A DNA stretch of 64,000 bases from Pseudomonadota bacterium. Lineage in GTDB: Bacteria > Pseudomonadota > Alphaproteobacteria > Rhodospirillales > Magnetospirillaceae. Numbering within the stretch: the first letter of the stretch is position 1; every line of letters begins with the position of its first letter. The notes under the pieces are model-generated. The model had not been told where the DNA came from. It saw only the letters and a list, made by a program, of their open reading frames with translations, and made no database searches. The DNA is taken from positions 1 to 64,000 of the forward strand of contig JAJXUO010000004.1 in assembly GCA_021782815.1 (NCBI GenBank). The letters are read 5' to 3'. Below, in pieces: positions 42,024 through 50,093 of the stretch. Both the position numbers and the translations under genes were made by a program.

Positions 42024-44201
42024 TCACATCCCGTTCCGCCAACGGCGGTTGGCGAGGCGCAGCCGCTCGGCCAGTTCGCCGCCGATATTGCGCAGGATCC
42101 GGGCCGCCGCGGCCGGATGGCGGTCCTGGAAGGCGGCGAAGGCCTCGGCCGACAGCACGTAACTGAGCGCGGGCCGCACCGCCACGGCATCGGCCGAGCG
42201 CGCGGATCCGTCCAGCAGGGCCATTTCGCCGAACAGGGTGCCGGGCCCCAGGCGGGCCAGGCGCAGCGGCGGCCCCTCCTCCTGAGCCGGCAGGCGGATC
42301 TCGACGGCGCCCCGGCCCAGCAGATAAAGGCCGTCGCCGTCATCGCCGAGGCGGAACAGCAAAGCCCCGGCGGCATGCTCGCGGCGGTGCAGACCGGCGG
42401 TCAGGGCCGCCCGTTCGACGGGCGACAGACCGGCCAGCAGGGCGAAGTCTTCCGGCGCCACCTCGGACGGTTCACCGTGGGGGCCATCGGCCAGCAGCAG
42501 ATCCTCGGCCGCTTCCAGGGCCTGATCCAGTCCGGGGAAAAGGCGCTCTTCCGCCAACGCCGCCTCGCGCCCCGCCGCCCGCAGCCACGACCAGCGGGCC
42601 TCGGCCGGATCCACCCCGGCCAGCAGCAGCGTGTGACCCCGCCGCTCCTGATCGCGCCGCACCTGGGCCAGCATGCGCAGACCGGCCAGATCCACATGGC
42701 CGACCCGGCCGAGATCGACGATCAGATATCCCGGCGGGGCCCCTTCGGGCCACAGGGCGGCCAGATCGTCGTAAACCCGTTCCGCCGTGCCGAAAAACAG
42801 CGGCCCATCCAATTCGGCCAGGCGCAGGCGCCGCCCCTGCGCCGCCAGAGCGCGCTCGGCCGCCAGCGGCCGCTGGCGCCGCGAACGAACATCGGCGCCA
42901 TCGCGCACCGAGCGCAGCACCGGGCGGCTCATGCGCAGCATGAACAGCAGCAGGGCCAGACCGACACCGGCCAGCACCGCCACCGCCAGATTGACGGTGA
43001 CCGACAGCAGCGCCACCAGCGCCGCCACCAGGGCATCGGCGGCGAAGCGGCGGGGGTCGCGGCGCAGCAGCCGCAGCAGCCAGAGATCGCTCATGGACAA
43101 CGCCGTCCTCGCCATGATCCCGGCCATCACCGCGTCAGAAAGCCGTTGCAGCAACGGCCGCCCCCAGCACAGCAGGGCCAGCAGCAGCAGACATTGGATC
43201 ACCGCGGCCCGGCGGCTGCGCCCCCCCAGACGATAACTGGTGAGCCCACGGATGGGCGCGCCCGCCCCGGCGATGCCGCCGCAGACGGCGGCGGCCATAT
43301 TGGCCAGCCCCTGCCCCCGTAATTCGCGGTTGGCGTCGTGGCGGCCGCCGCTGGCGGCATCGAGGGACAGGGCGCTGAGCAGGCTTTCCATGCTGCCCAC
43401 CAGGGCCAGCACCAGAATCATCGGCGCTTCCGCCGCCAGCCAGCCCGGCAGGGCGGCATTGCCGGCCAATCCGGCCAGGAGGGCCGGTCCCTGCAGCCAG
43501 GCCGACAGCCCCTGCGGCGCCACCACCCGTGGCCCCAGAAGGGCGGCGCCGCACACCTGGCGCAGCAGCAGATCGAGAAGGCTGCCGCCGATAAAGGCCA
43601 AGACCAGGGGCGGCAGCCGTTTGCTCAAACGCGGCGCCCAGGCCATCAGCCCCATGGTGACCAGCGCCACCAGCGGCGCCAGCGGCGCCGCCTGCCGCCA
43701 ATGCTCCGGCACCGCCCGCCAGGACAAGGACGGCGACAGACCGAGCAGCGCTCCCGCCTGCCCCAGCAGAACCAGCAAAGCCACCCCGTTCAGAAATCCC
43801 GCCAACACCGGATAGGGCAGATAATGCACCACCCGTCCCACACCGATCCGGCCGAACAGCACCTGCAGCCCTCCGGCCAAGGCCAGCGACAGGGCCGCCA
43901 CCGCCGCCGCCTGCCCCGGCGAAGCGCCCTGGGCCAGGGCGGTGGCGATGGCTCCGGCGCTCATCAGCGCCATGGAGGCGCGCGGGCCGCTGATCTGCAA
44001 GGGACTGCCACCGGCCAGGGCGGCCACCAGACCGCCGACGATGGCGGTGCAAAAGGCCGCCGTCACGCCATCGCTTAAGAAATCCGGCCCCAGCGGCGCG
44101 TAGGCCAGGGCCCCCAAAGGCACGGTCATGGGCAGGGACAGCAGCGCCACCATCAGCCCGCCCAGGCTATCGCCCCGCCATTGCCGCCCGTTCCAGCGCA
44201 T
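42024..44201 (-). CDS. SulP-family anion transporter with STAS and cyclic-nucleotide-binding domains
   Basis: 725 residues from ATG 44201, with GAGGAG nine bases upstream. The SulP membrane core (about 10-430) starts LGGLMVALLSLPMTVPLGALAYAPLG and includes SPLQISGPRASMALM. A STAS domain (about 450-560, YLIVDLGRVGHVDLAGLRML) is followed by a cNMP-binding barrel (about 590-710, FGEMALLDGSARSADAVA with the phosphate-binding cassette). It imports sulfate, bicarbonate or dicarboxylates; the cNMP domain suggests direct regulation by cyclic nucleotides or a related ligand. Confidence 0.9.
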   Translation of the reverse strand: MRWNGRQWRGDSLGGLMVALLSLPMTVPLGALAYAPLGPDFLSDGVTAAFCTAIVGGLVAALAGGSPLQISGPRASMALMSAGAIATALAQGASPGQAAAVAALSLALAGGLQVLFGRIGVGRVVHYLPYPVLAGFLNGVALLVLLGQAGALLGLSPSLSWRAVPEHWRQAAPLAPLVALVTMGLMAWAPRLSKRLPPLVLAFIGGSLLDLLLRQVCGAALLGPRVVAPQGLSAWLQGPALLAGLAGNAALPGWLAAEAPMILVLALVGSMESLLSALSLDAASGGRHDANRELRGQGLANMAAAVCGGIAGAGAPIRGLTSYRLGGRSRRAAVIQCLLLLALLCWGRPLLQRLSDAVMAGIMARTALSMSDLWLLRLLRRDPRRFAADALVAALVALLSVTVNLAVAVLAGVGLALLLFMLRMSRPVLRSVRDGADVRSRRQRPLAAERALAAQGRRLRLAELDGPLFFGTAERVYDDLAALWPEGAPPGYLIVDLGRVGHVDLAGLRMLAQVRRDQERRGHTLLLAGVDPAEARWSWLRAAGREAALAEERLFPGLDQALEAAEDLLLADGPHGEPSEVAPEDFALLAGLSPVERAALTAGLHRREHAAGALLFRLGDDGDGLYLLGRGAVEIRLPAQEEGPPLRLARLGPGTLFGEMALLDGSARSADAVAVRPALSYVLSAEAFAAFQDRHPAAAARILRNIGGELAERLRLANRRWRNGM

Positions 44202-44341
44202 GCGCCGTCTCCTCGTTCCCACCGTTTGAACGATGTTTTAAGACAGCCAAGGCGCCGATGGATCAGGCGGGCCCTCCCACGGCGGCCGTGGAGCGAAGCG
44301 GTTTTAAGTCGAACCCCGTCTTTGTCCGCCAGGGACCGTTC

Positions 44342-45157
44342 ATGCCCTCCATCCCGCCCTTCCCCATCGCCGCCGCCTGGCCCGATCCGCGCCTGCGCGC
44401 CATCCAGGTGCGCGGCGCCCCCAATATCCAGCCCATGGTGCAACGGGCCGCCGAGGATTTCATGGCCGAGGCTCCCGGCCGGGCGGTGGCGGTGGCGGCG
44501 GGCAATTCCCGGCGCGGCTATAAGGGCGTGATCGACGGCAGCTGCGATATCGGCATGATCGCCACCAGCCTGTCGGCCGATCTGGCCCGTCTGGCCCGCC
44601 GCCTGGCCCTGGACCTGGACTACACCCTGATCGGCATCGACGGCGTGGTGCCCATCGTGCACCCCTCAAATCCGGTGCGGGATCTGACCCTGGACCAGCT
44701 GCGCCGCATCTTTTCCGGCCATGTTACCGACTGGCGCGCCGTGGGCGGACCCGACCGCCCCATTCTGCCGCTGTCGCAGCCGCCCAGCCTGGGCTCCTAC
44801 GAGATTTTTTCCGCGCGGGTGATGGTGGACCGGGTGTTCACCCCCCGGGCCGAGGTGTTGGAAGGCCTGGCGGTGGTGGACAAGGTGGCCGTGACCCCGG
44901 AGGCCATCGGCTATATCGCCTCGGGCTATCTCGATGCCCGCGTCAGGGCCTTGAGCATCAACGGCATCGCCGCCACCGCCGAAGCCTTCCGCAGCGGCAG
45001 CTATCCCTTGCGCCGCCGCCTGACCCTGCTGATGCGCCGCGACGGTGCCCCCCTGGCCCGCGCCTTCATCGCCTATGTCGCCGAGGCCGGCAAAGGACAA
45101 CGCCATGTGGCCGAGGCCGGGGCGGTGGCGGTCTCGTCGGACCGGAGGACGCGATGA
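44342..45157 (+). CDS. PstS-like substrate-binding protein, no evident signal peptide
   Basis: 271 residues from ATG 44342; an ATG at 44258 would add 28 residues. The fold resembles phosphate-type periplasmic-binding proteins: IQVRGAPNIQPMVQRAAEDF, SRRGYKGVIDGSCDIGMIAT, PIVHPSNPVRDLTLDQLRRIFSGHVTDWRAVGG and AIGYIASGYL. No export signal is obvious from either start, so the protein may be cytoplasmic or the start may be wrong. Coupled (ATGA) to a second such gene; no ABC permease or ATPase nearby. Confidence 0.75.
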   Translation: MPSIPPFPIAAAWPDPRLRAIQVRGAPNIQPMVQRAAEDFMAEAPGRAVAVAAGNSRRGYKGVIDGSCDIGMIATSLSADLARLARRLALDLDYTLIGIDGVVPIVHPSNPVRDLTLDQLRRIFSGHVTDWRAVGGPDRPILPLSQPPSLGSYEIFSARVMVDRVFTPRAEVLEGLAVVDKVAVTPEAIGYIASGYLDARVRALSINGIAATAEAFRSGSYPLRRRLTLLMRRDGAPLARAFIAYVAEAGKGQRHVAEAGAVAVSSDRRTR

Positions 45158-45960
45158 ACCGCCGCCGCCTGCTGGGGCTGTCGGCCCTGGCCCTGGCCAC
45201 CGCCAGCCGCCCGGCGGCGGCGCTGTCGCTGTGGCGCTGGCGGGACGATTACCCCCTGCTGATCGGCGGCGCCTCCTCGATGCTGCCCATGACCCGCGCC
45301 CTGGTGGCGGGATTTCTGGCCCGGCGCGACGATGTGGACGTGGTGGCCACCGGCGGCGGCAGCGATGCCGGGCTGATGGTCCTGAAACGCGGCGCCATCG
45401 ACGTGGCCGCCATGGCGGAGGATCTGAGCGGCGCGCAGGACGACGCCCTGGTGCATAATTACCTGCTGGCCCGCGACGCCGCCGTGGCGGTGGTGCATCC
45501 CGACAATCCGCTGACCGCCCTGCCCATGGCGGCGCTGGCCGCCCTGTTCAGCGGCCGCCTGAGCGACTGGCGCGATCTGGGGGCACCGGCGGCGCCGGTG
45601 CAGGTGGTGCTGCGGCGGGACGACCCCCTGGCGGATCTTTTGCTGCAGGGCGCCGATCCCACCGATGCCGCCCTGGCCCTGCCGGAAAGCCGCGACGTGA
45701 TCGATCTGGTGCTCTCCAACCGCCATGCCATCGGCTGCCTGCCCTTGAAGGCGGTGCGCCCGCCCTTGCGCGCCCTGACGGTGGACGGCGTCGCCGCCCG
45801 GCGCGACACCCTGTTCAGCGGCCGCTATCCGCTGCTGCGCTCCTATTACTACGTGCTGTGCGACGACGGCGCCCAGGCGGCCATCGATTTCGTGGCCTTC
45901 GCCATCGGCCCCGACGGACGCCGCATTCTGGATGAAACCGGCCTGTGGCCGATGTTCTGA
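45154..45960 (+). CDS. PstS-like exported substrate-binding protein
   Basis: 268 residues with a Tat-like signal MNRRRLLGLSALALATASRPAAA. Shares the layout of the previous gene: LLIGGASSMLPMTRALVAGF, TGGGSDAGLMVLKRGAIDVAAMAEDL, AVVHPDNPLTALPMAALAALFSGRLSDWRDLG and AIGCLPLKAV. The GASSM-type loop would bind an oxyanion. Distant duplicate of its neighbour, overlapping it by four bases. Confidence 0.8.
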   Translation: MNRRRLLGLSALALATASRPAAALSLWRWRDDYPLLIGGASSMLPMTRALVAGFLARRDDVDVVATGGGSDAGLMVLKRGAIDVAAMAEDLSGAQDDALVHNYLLARDAAVAVVHPDNPLTALPMAALAALFSGRLSDWRDLGAPAAPVQVVLRRDDPLADLLLQGADPTDAALALPESRDVIDLVLSNRHAIGCLPLKAVRPPLRALTVDGVAARRDTLFSGRYPLLRSYYYVLCDDGAQAAIDFVAFAIGPDGRRILDETGLWPMF

Positions 45961-45982
45961 CCTGCCGCGAGGATCCACCGCC

Positions 45983-47296
45983 ATGGCCGAGGAAGCCGAA
46001 AAGCTGCTGCATCAGATTCTGGACCGGGTGCACCGCCAGGCCCGCCTGCGCCTGGGCCTGGCCCTGCTGACCCTGGCGCTGCTGCTGGGAGTGGCCGGAA
46101 ATTTCCTTTATCAGCTGGCGCCGCGCCACACCACCCTGACCATCAGCGGCGGCGACATTCTGGGCAACCGCCACCTGCTGACCCGCATCCTGCAGGACGA
46201 ATTGCGCCCCAAGGGCATCGACCTCAAGATCGATCCCATCGTCAACACCACCGACGTGTTGGAGAAACTGGAGTCCGGCGCCCTGGATCTGGCCTTCGTG
46301 CCGGCCGGCATCGGCGGCGATTATCCCAATATCCGCCATGTCGCCACCATCGCCCCGGAGCTGCTGCATTTCCTGGTGCGCCCGGCCATCCGCTCCATCG
46401 GCGATATCCGGGGCCGCACCGTCAATCTCGGCGGCCGTCAGGGCTCAACCCGCGCCATCGCCCGGGCGGTGTTCAATTTTTCCGGATTGCACGACGGGAT
46501 CGACTATATCGAAACCAATTTCAGCAACGAGCAATTGCTGTCGATGCGCGACAACCGCCTGCCCGACGTCATCGTCATCGCCTCGTTCGTGCCCTCCTTC
46601 GTGGTGGACGATCTGGTGCGCCGCCACCAGTACCGCCTGCTGGAAATCCCCTTCCCCGAAAGTCTGGCGGTGCGGGTGGGCTGGGTGGCCGACGCCAAAA
46701 TTCTCGCCTACATGTATTCAGTGGTGCCGCCGGTGCCCAGCCGCGACATCACCACCATCGGCGTCAACATCCACCTGCTGGCCAACAAGGACGTGGACGC
46801 CCACGTGCTCTATGAACTCCTGGAAACCCTCTACAGCCCGGCGGTGGAAACCCGCAGCCGCCTGAAGAACGACGAATCGCGCCTGACCATTCCCTCGGGC
46901 TTCCGCCTGTCGGCGGGCACGCGGGAATTTCTGGCCCGGCGCGATCCGCTGCTGTCGGTGAAAACCTACGAGAAGCTGAAAAACACCCTGGGCCTGGTGA
47001 TGTCGGTGCTGTCCAGCCTGCTGCTGTCGGTGAAATGGTTTCGCGGCCAGCAGACCGACAGCCATGCCGACGACGACGCCCGCCTGGCCGCCTATCTGCG
47101 CCGCCTGTGCGACATCGACCAGGACGCCGCCGCCTCGGCCGCCGACGCCGGAGCCCTGCTGGCCCGCCTCGACGCCCTGAAGGCCGATCTCGTCACCGCC
47201 CTGCCCGGCCTGCGCCCAAGCCGGAGCGAACTTCCCGGCCAGCTGCTGCACCTTCTGACCGACAGCCGCTTAAGATTGCTGGGCATGGCGGAATGA
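45983..47296 (+). CDS. Membrane-anchored TAXI-type solute-binding protein
   Basis: 437 residues from ATG 45983. One helix (about 20-43) anchors a type 2 periplasmic-binding fold: LTISGGDILGNRHLLTRIL, LESGALDLAFVPAGIGGDYPNIRHVATIAPELLHFLVRP, GRTVNLGGRQGSTRAIARAV, DVIVIASFVPS. The pattern is that of TRAP-associated TAXI proteins, but a second hydrophobic helix (about 330-350, LGLVMSVLSSLLLSVKWF) and a cytoplasmic tail follow. With no TRAP permease near, it may be a sensor or receptor. Third of three binding-protein-like genes in a row. Confidence 0.78.
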   Translation: MAEEAEKLLHQILDRVHRQARLRLGLALLTLALLLGVAGNFLYQLAPRHTTLTISGGDILGNRHLLTRILQDELRPKGIDLKIDPIVNTTDVLEKLESGALDLAFVPAGIGGDYPNIRHVATIAPELLHFLVRPAIRSIGDIRGRTVNLGGRQGSTRAIARAVFNFSGLHDGIDYIETNFSNEQLLSMRDNRLPDVIVIASFVPSFVVDDLVRRHQYRLLEIPFPESLAVRVGWVADAKILAYMYSVVPPVPSRDITTIGVNIHLLANKDVDAHVLYELLETLYSPAVETRSRLKNDESRLTIPSGFRLSAGTREFLARRDPLLSVKTYEKLKNTLGLVMSVLSSLLLSVKWFRGQQTDSHADDDARLAAYLRRLCDIDQDAAASAADAGALLARLDALKADLVTALPGLRPSRSELPGQLLHLLTDSRLRLLGMAE

Positions 47297-47387
47297 CGCT
47301 TTCACCGCCCCTATAACGATAAAAGGCGCCCTGGTATCCTTTCAGCCTAGGAAAACCCGCAACCCCGCGGTGCTGGAGGACAGGCGC

Positions 47388-47627
47388 ATGGACATGGAAA
47401 CCGACCGTATCGACGACGCCGTTTTAGCCCTGCTGCTGCTGGGCCGCCATGACGGCGCCCGGGCCTGGAAAGGCTTTGACTGGCAGGCCATGAACCGCCT
47501 GCATGAAAAAGGCCTGATCTCGGACCCGCGCGGCAAGGCCAAATCGGTGATCTTCAGCGAGGAGGGCCTGCGCCGCGCCGAGGCGCTTTTCGCCAAACTG
47601 TTCACCCGGGAGGGAGAAAACCCGTAA
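47388..47627 (+). CDS. DUF6429 family protein
   Basis: 79 residues from ATG 47388, with GGAGGAC upstream. DRIDDAVLALLLLGRHDGAR, WKGFDWQAMNRLHEKGLISD and KSVIFSEEGLRRAEALFAKLF match a small widespread family resembling a winged helix-turn-helix. Function unknown. It stands alone between the solute-binding cluster and tRNA-Arg. Confidence 0.85.
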   Translation: MDMETDRIDDAVLALLLLGRHDGARAWKGFDWQAMNRLHEKGLISDPRGKAKSVIFSEEGLRRAEALFAKLFTREGENP

Positions 47628-47794
47628 CCCCGGTTTCGCCGCCCGTAATCAGCCCCGGCTCAAAACGGTGCGCCTCATGCGAGGCCGGCCAGCCAATCCT
47701 CGGCCCGCACTCCCGAAACGCGGCGGTGATTTCTAATAGATCCCTAGGCAGACAAAGCGGCCTGCGGCGGATCTATCTAACTCATTGGGAAGTT

Positions 47795-47871
<77 letters not shown>

Positions 47872-47969
47872 AGCGCCTGCGATGCGGGGCGGCCCGCATG
47901 CGAAGGCTTCGTATAGCGCATCTTGAGGGGGAAGGCAAAGGGGAAGGTGCGCGTCCGCAGGGGAATCGG

Positions 47970-48132
47970 GTGAACGCGCGATCGTTGTTTGTTTGCACGG
48001 GATTTTCGCCGCGTTGGCGCATTGAGCGCCCGCGCAACCGTTTGCGCGCAAGCCAAGCTGGCGGCACGCCAGCGCCCGGCGCCTGAGCGGACATGTGAAA
48101 ACCAGGGCAATCGGCTTCGCCCGATTGCCCTG
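47970..48132 (-). repeat. Dispersed repeat family B, copy 1
   Basis: About 160 bp that align with 53744-53934 nearly throughout (GTGAACGCGCGATCG, then CGCAACCGTTTGCGCGCAAG and GGCGCCTGAGCGGACATGTG). The gene-proximal end is a terminator hairpin. Confidence 0.85.
48097..48132 (-). terminator. Terminator of the PBP-kinase gene, inside repeat B
   Basis: 12-bp stem CAGGGCAATCGG (48103-48114) with 48121-48132 and a 6-nt loop, then GTTTTC on the minus strand. It lies 34 bp after the kinase stop codon. Confidence 0.8.
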
Positions 48133-48165
48133 TGCGCGTCGGCCATCGGTGGCGGCTTCGAAACC

Positions 48166-49935
48166 TCACGTCGGGCCGAGGGTGAAGATGAACCGGCTGC
48201 CGATCCCCGTCGGGTTGGCTTCCACCCAAATCCGCCCATTATGGCGTTCGATGATTTTCTTGCACACGGCCAATCCGATGCCGGTGCCGCCGCCATAGGC
48301 GTTCTTGTCGTGCAGGCGCTGGAAAATCTGGAAAACCCGCTCGGTCTGGTCGGGGGGAATGCCGATGCCGTTATCCTCGATGGTGATGCGCCAGCCGCCC
48401 TGGTGCAGGGCCTCGGCCCGCACATCGATACGGGGCGGCCGCGACGGATCGGAATATTTGATGGCATTGCCCAGCACATTCTGGAACACCGAGGTCATCT
48501 CGTGCGGAGCGCAGGTCAGGCAGGGCAGTGCCGGGGGCGCGGTGATGACGGCGCCGCTTTCCTCGATGGCCACGCTGAGATTTTGCAGGGCCACGTCCAA
48601 TACCTCGCGCAGATCGACGTTCCCGACGGTGTTTTCGATGCGGCCGACGCGGGACAGTTCCAGCAAATCCAGGATCAGCCGGTTCATGCGTTTGGCGCCG
48701 GCGCGGAGAAAGCCGAGATAGACCTGCTGGTCCTGCGACAGATCCTTGCCCAGGGAGCGTTCCAGCAGCGTGGCGAAGCTGCTGATGGTGCGCAGCGGTT
48801 CGCGCAGATCGTGCGAGGCCACATAGGCGAACTGCTCCAGTTCGCGGTTGGTTTTTTCCAGGGCGCGGATACTGTCCTGCAGCGCGGCCTGGGCGCTGTC
48901 GCGTTGTTTCAGCAGTTGGGCCGAAGCCCGGTTGACCACCACCAGATAAACCGCCGCCGCCGCCGCCAGCACGAGAAGCAGGGTCAGGGCGCCGACGAGA
49001 CCGGTGGCATATTTGCCGATGACGTCCCGCAGATCGAACGCCTCCATCCGCCCCGGATAAACCCGCAGGCGCAGCATCACCGCCTCGACCGCCAGATAGT
49101 CGCCCGGCGGGGAAAAGCCGTAAATACCGGCGGCCCGGGTGGCGGCGTCCCCGGCGGGCAGGGAAAGCAGCGCCAGGGTCACGGCCTTTACCAGGGAATC
49201 CGGGGTATTTCTGGCGCTGCAAAAGGGCCATTCCGGATAAAGCGCGGTGGACAGGCCTTGAGGATAATCGCCCTGCGGCTGCCGGTTGATGATCTTGACG
49301 TCGGACAGCCTGATCCGGCCCTCGGCGGCCATGCCCTCCAACACCCCGGTGCGGACGAAGGCCACATCGGCGCGGCCGTTGAGCACGGCCTGGACCGAAC
49401 GGTCGTGCGGCATGCCCAGATAGGTGATGGCGGGCGCGGCCAGGCCGCGGCGATGCAGTTCCCAAAGCTGCATCAGGTTGCCGCCCAGGGATTGCCGCGA
49501 GGGCGCCGCCACCCTGTGCCCCGGCACGTCTTCCAGGCGCGTGATGTCGGAGCGGTCGGAGCGGGTGACGATAACGCCGCCGAAGCTGTTCACCGGATGA
49601 CCGCCGGCCAGGGGCATCACCGTCAGAATCGGCGCCAGACTGCTTTGGTGGCGCAAAAGCACGAAATGTTCGGGATTGGTGAAGATGAAATCGAAGCGCC
49701 CGTCCTTCACCGCCCGGTCCAGATCGGGATAGTTCATCGGCACCACACGGAAGGCATAGCCGGGAATGCTGCGGGACAGATAGTCCGCCATGGGGCTCCA
49801 TTGGCGAAAGGTCTGCTCCACCGGGCGGAACGACAACACGCCGATCAGCACCGGTTGCCGGGCCGGTTCCCCGGATGCGGCCGCCGGAAGCGCCGCGAGC
49901 AGGAGAATCAGGCTTATCCTTGCAAGAAACCCCAA
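48166..49935 (-). CDS. Sensor histidine kinase with periplasmic PhnD-like binding domain
   Basis: 589 residues. Signal/first helix (1-20), then a phosphate/phosphonate-type binding fold (about 28-270: VLIGVLSFRPVEQTFRQWSP, FDFIFTNPEHFVLL, GHRVAAPSRQSLGGNLMQLW, DVAFVRTGVLEGM), a membrane helix (about 310-335), a coiled coil, the phosphoacceptor VASHDLREPLRTISSF and ATPase boxes NVLGNAIKYSD, IEDNGIGIPP and GTGIGLAVCKKII. Architecture similar to tetrathionate sensor TtrS, so it probably senses a small anion directly. No cognate receiver gene adjoins. Confidence 0.9.
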   Translation of the reverse strand: MGFLARISLILLLAALPAAASGEPARQPVLIGVLSFRPVEQTFRQWSPMADYLSRSIPGYAFRVVPMNYPDLDRAVKDGRFDFIFTNPEHFVLLRHQSSLAPILTVMPLAGGHPVNSFGGVIVTRSDRSDITRLEDVPGHRVAAPSRQSLGGNLMQLWELHRRGLAAPAITYLGMPHDRSVQAVLNGRADVAFVRTGVLEGMAAEGRIRLSDVKIINRQPQGDYPQGLSTALYPEWPFCSARNTPDSLVKAVTLALLSLPAGDAATRAAGIYGFSPPGDYLAVEAVMLRLRVYPGRMEAFDLRDVIGKYATGLVGALTLLLVLAAAAAVYLVVVNRASAQLLKQRDSAQAALQDSIRALEKTNRELEQFAYVASHDLREPLRTISSFATLLERSLGKDLSQDQQVYLGFLRAGAKRMNRLILDLLELSRVGRIENTVGNVDLREVLDVALQNLSVAIEESGAVITAPPALPCLTCAPHEMTSVFQNVLGNAIKYSDPSRPPRIDVRAEALHQGGWRITIEDNGIGIPPDQTERVFQIFQRLHDKNAYGGGTGIGLAVCKKIIERHNGRIWVEANPTGIGSRFIFTLGPT

Positions 49936-50093
49936 AGGCGCCCCCCGGCCAGACGGGCCATCACGCTCTCATGGGCGTGCGCCCCCTCCCCGATGTCTCT
50001 CCCCGGAGCCTCCCCTCCGCCCCGGATGCCGATAGAATAGCCCTGCTTTCCATGGGTGAAAAGCCGGATCCGCGCCGATGGCGCGGCAAAGGG

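Noticed and set aside
48000-48229. Small minus-strand peptide starting MSAQAPGAG within repeat B, with a similar one at 53573-53896
   Set aside because: The shared start comes from the repeat itself, which acts as a terminator; frames diverge and no ribosome-binding site is conserved.
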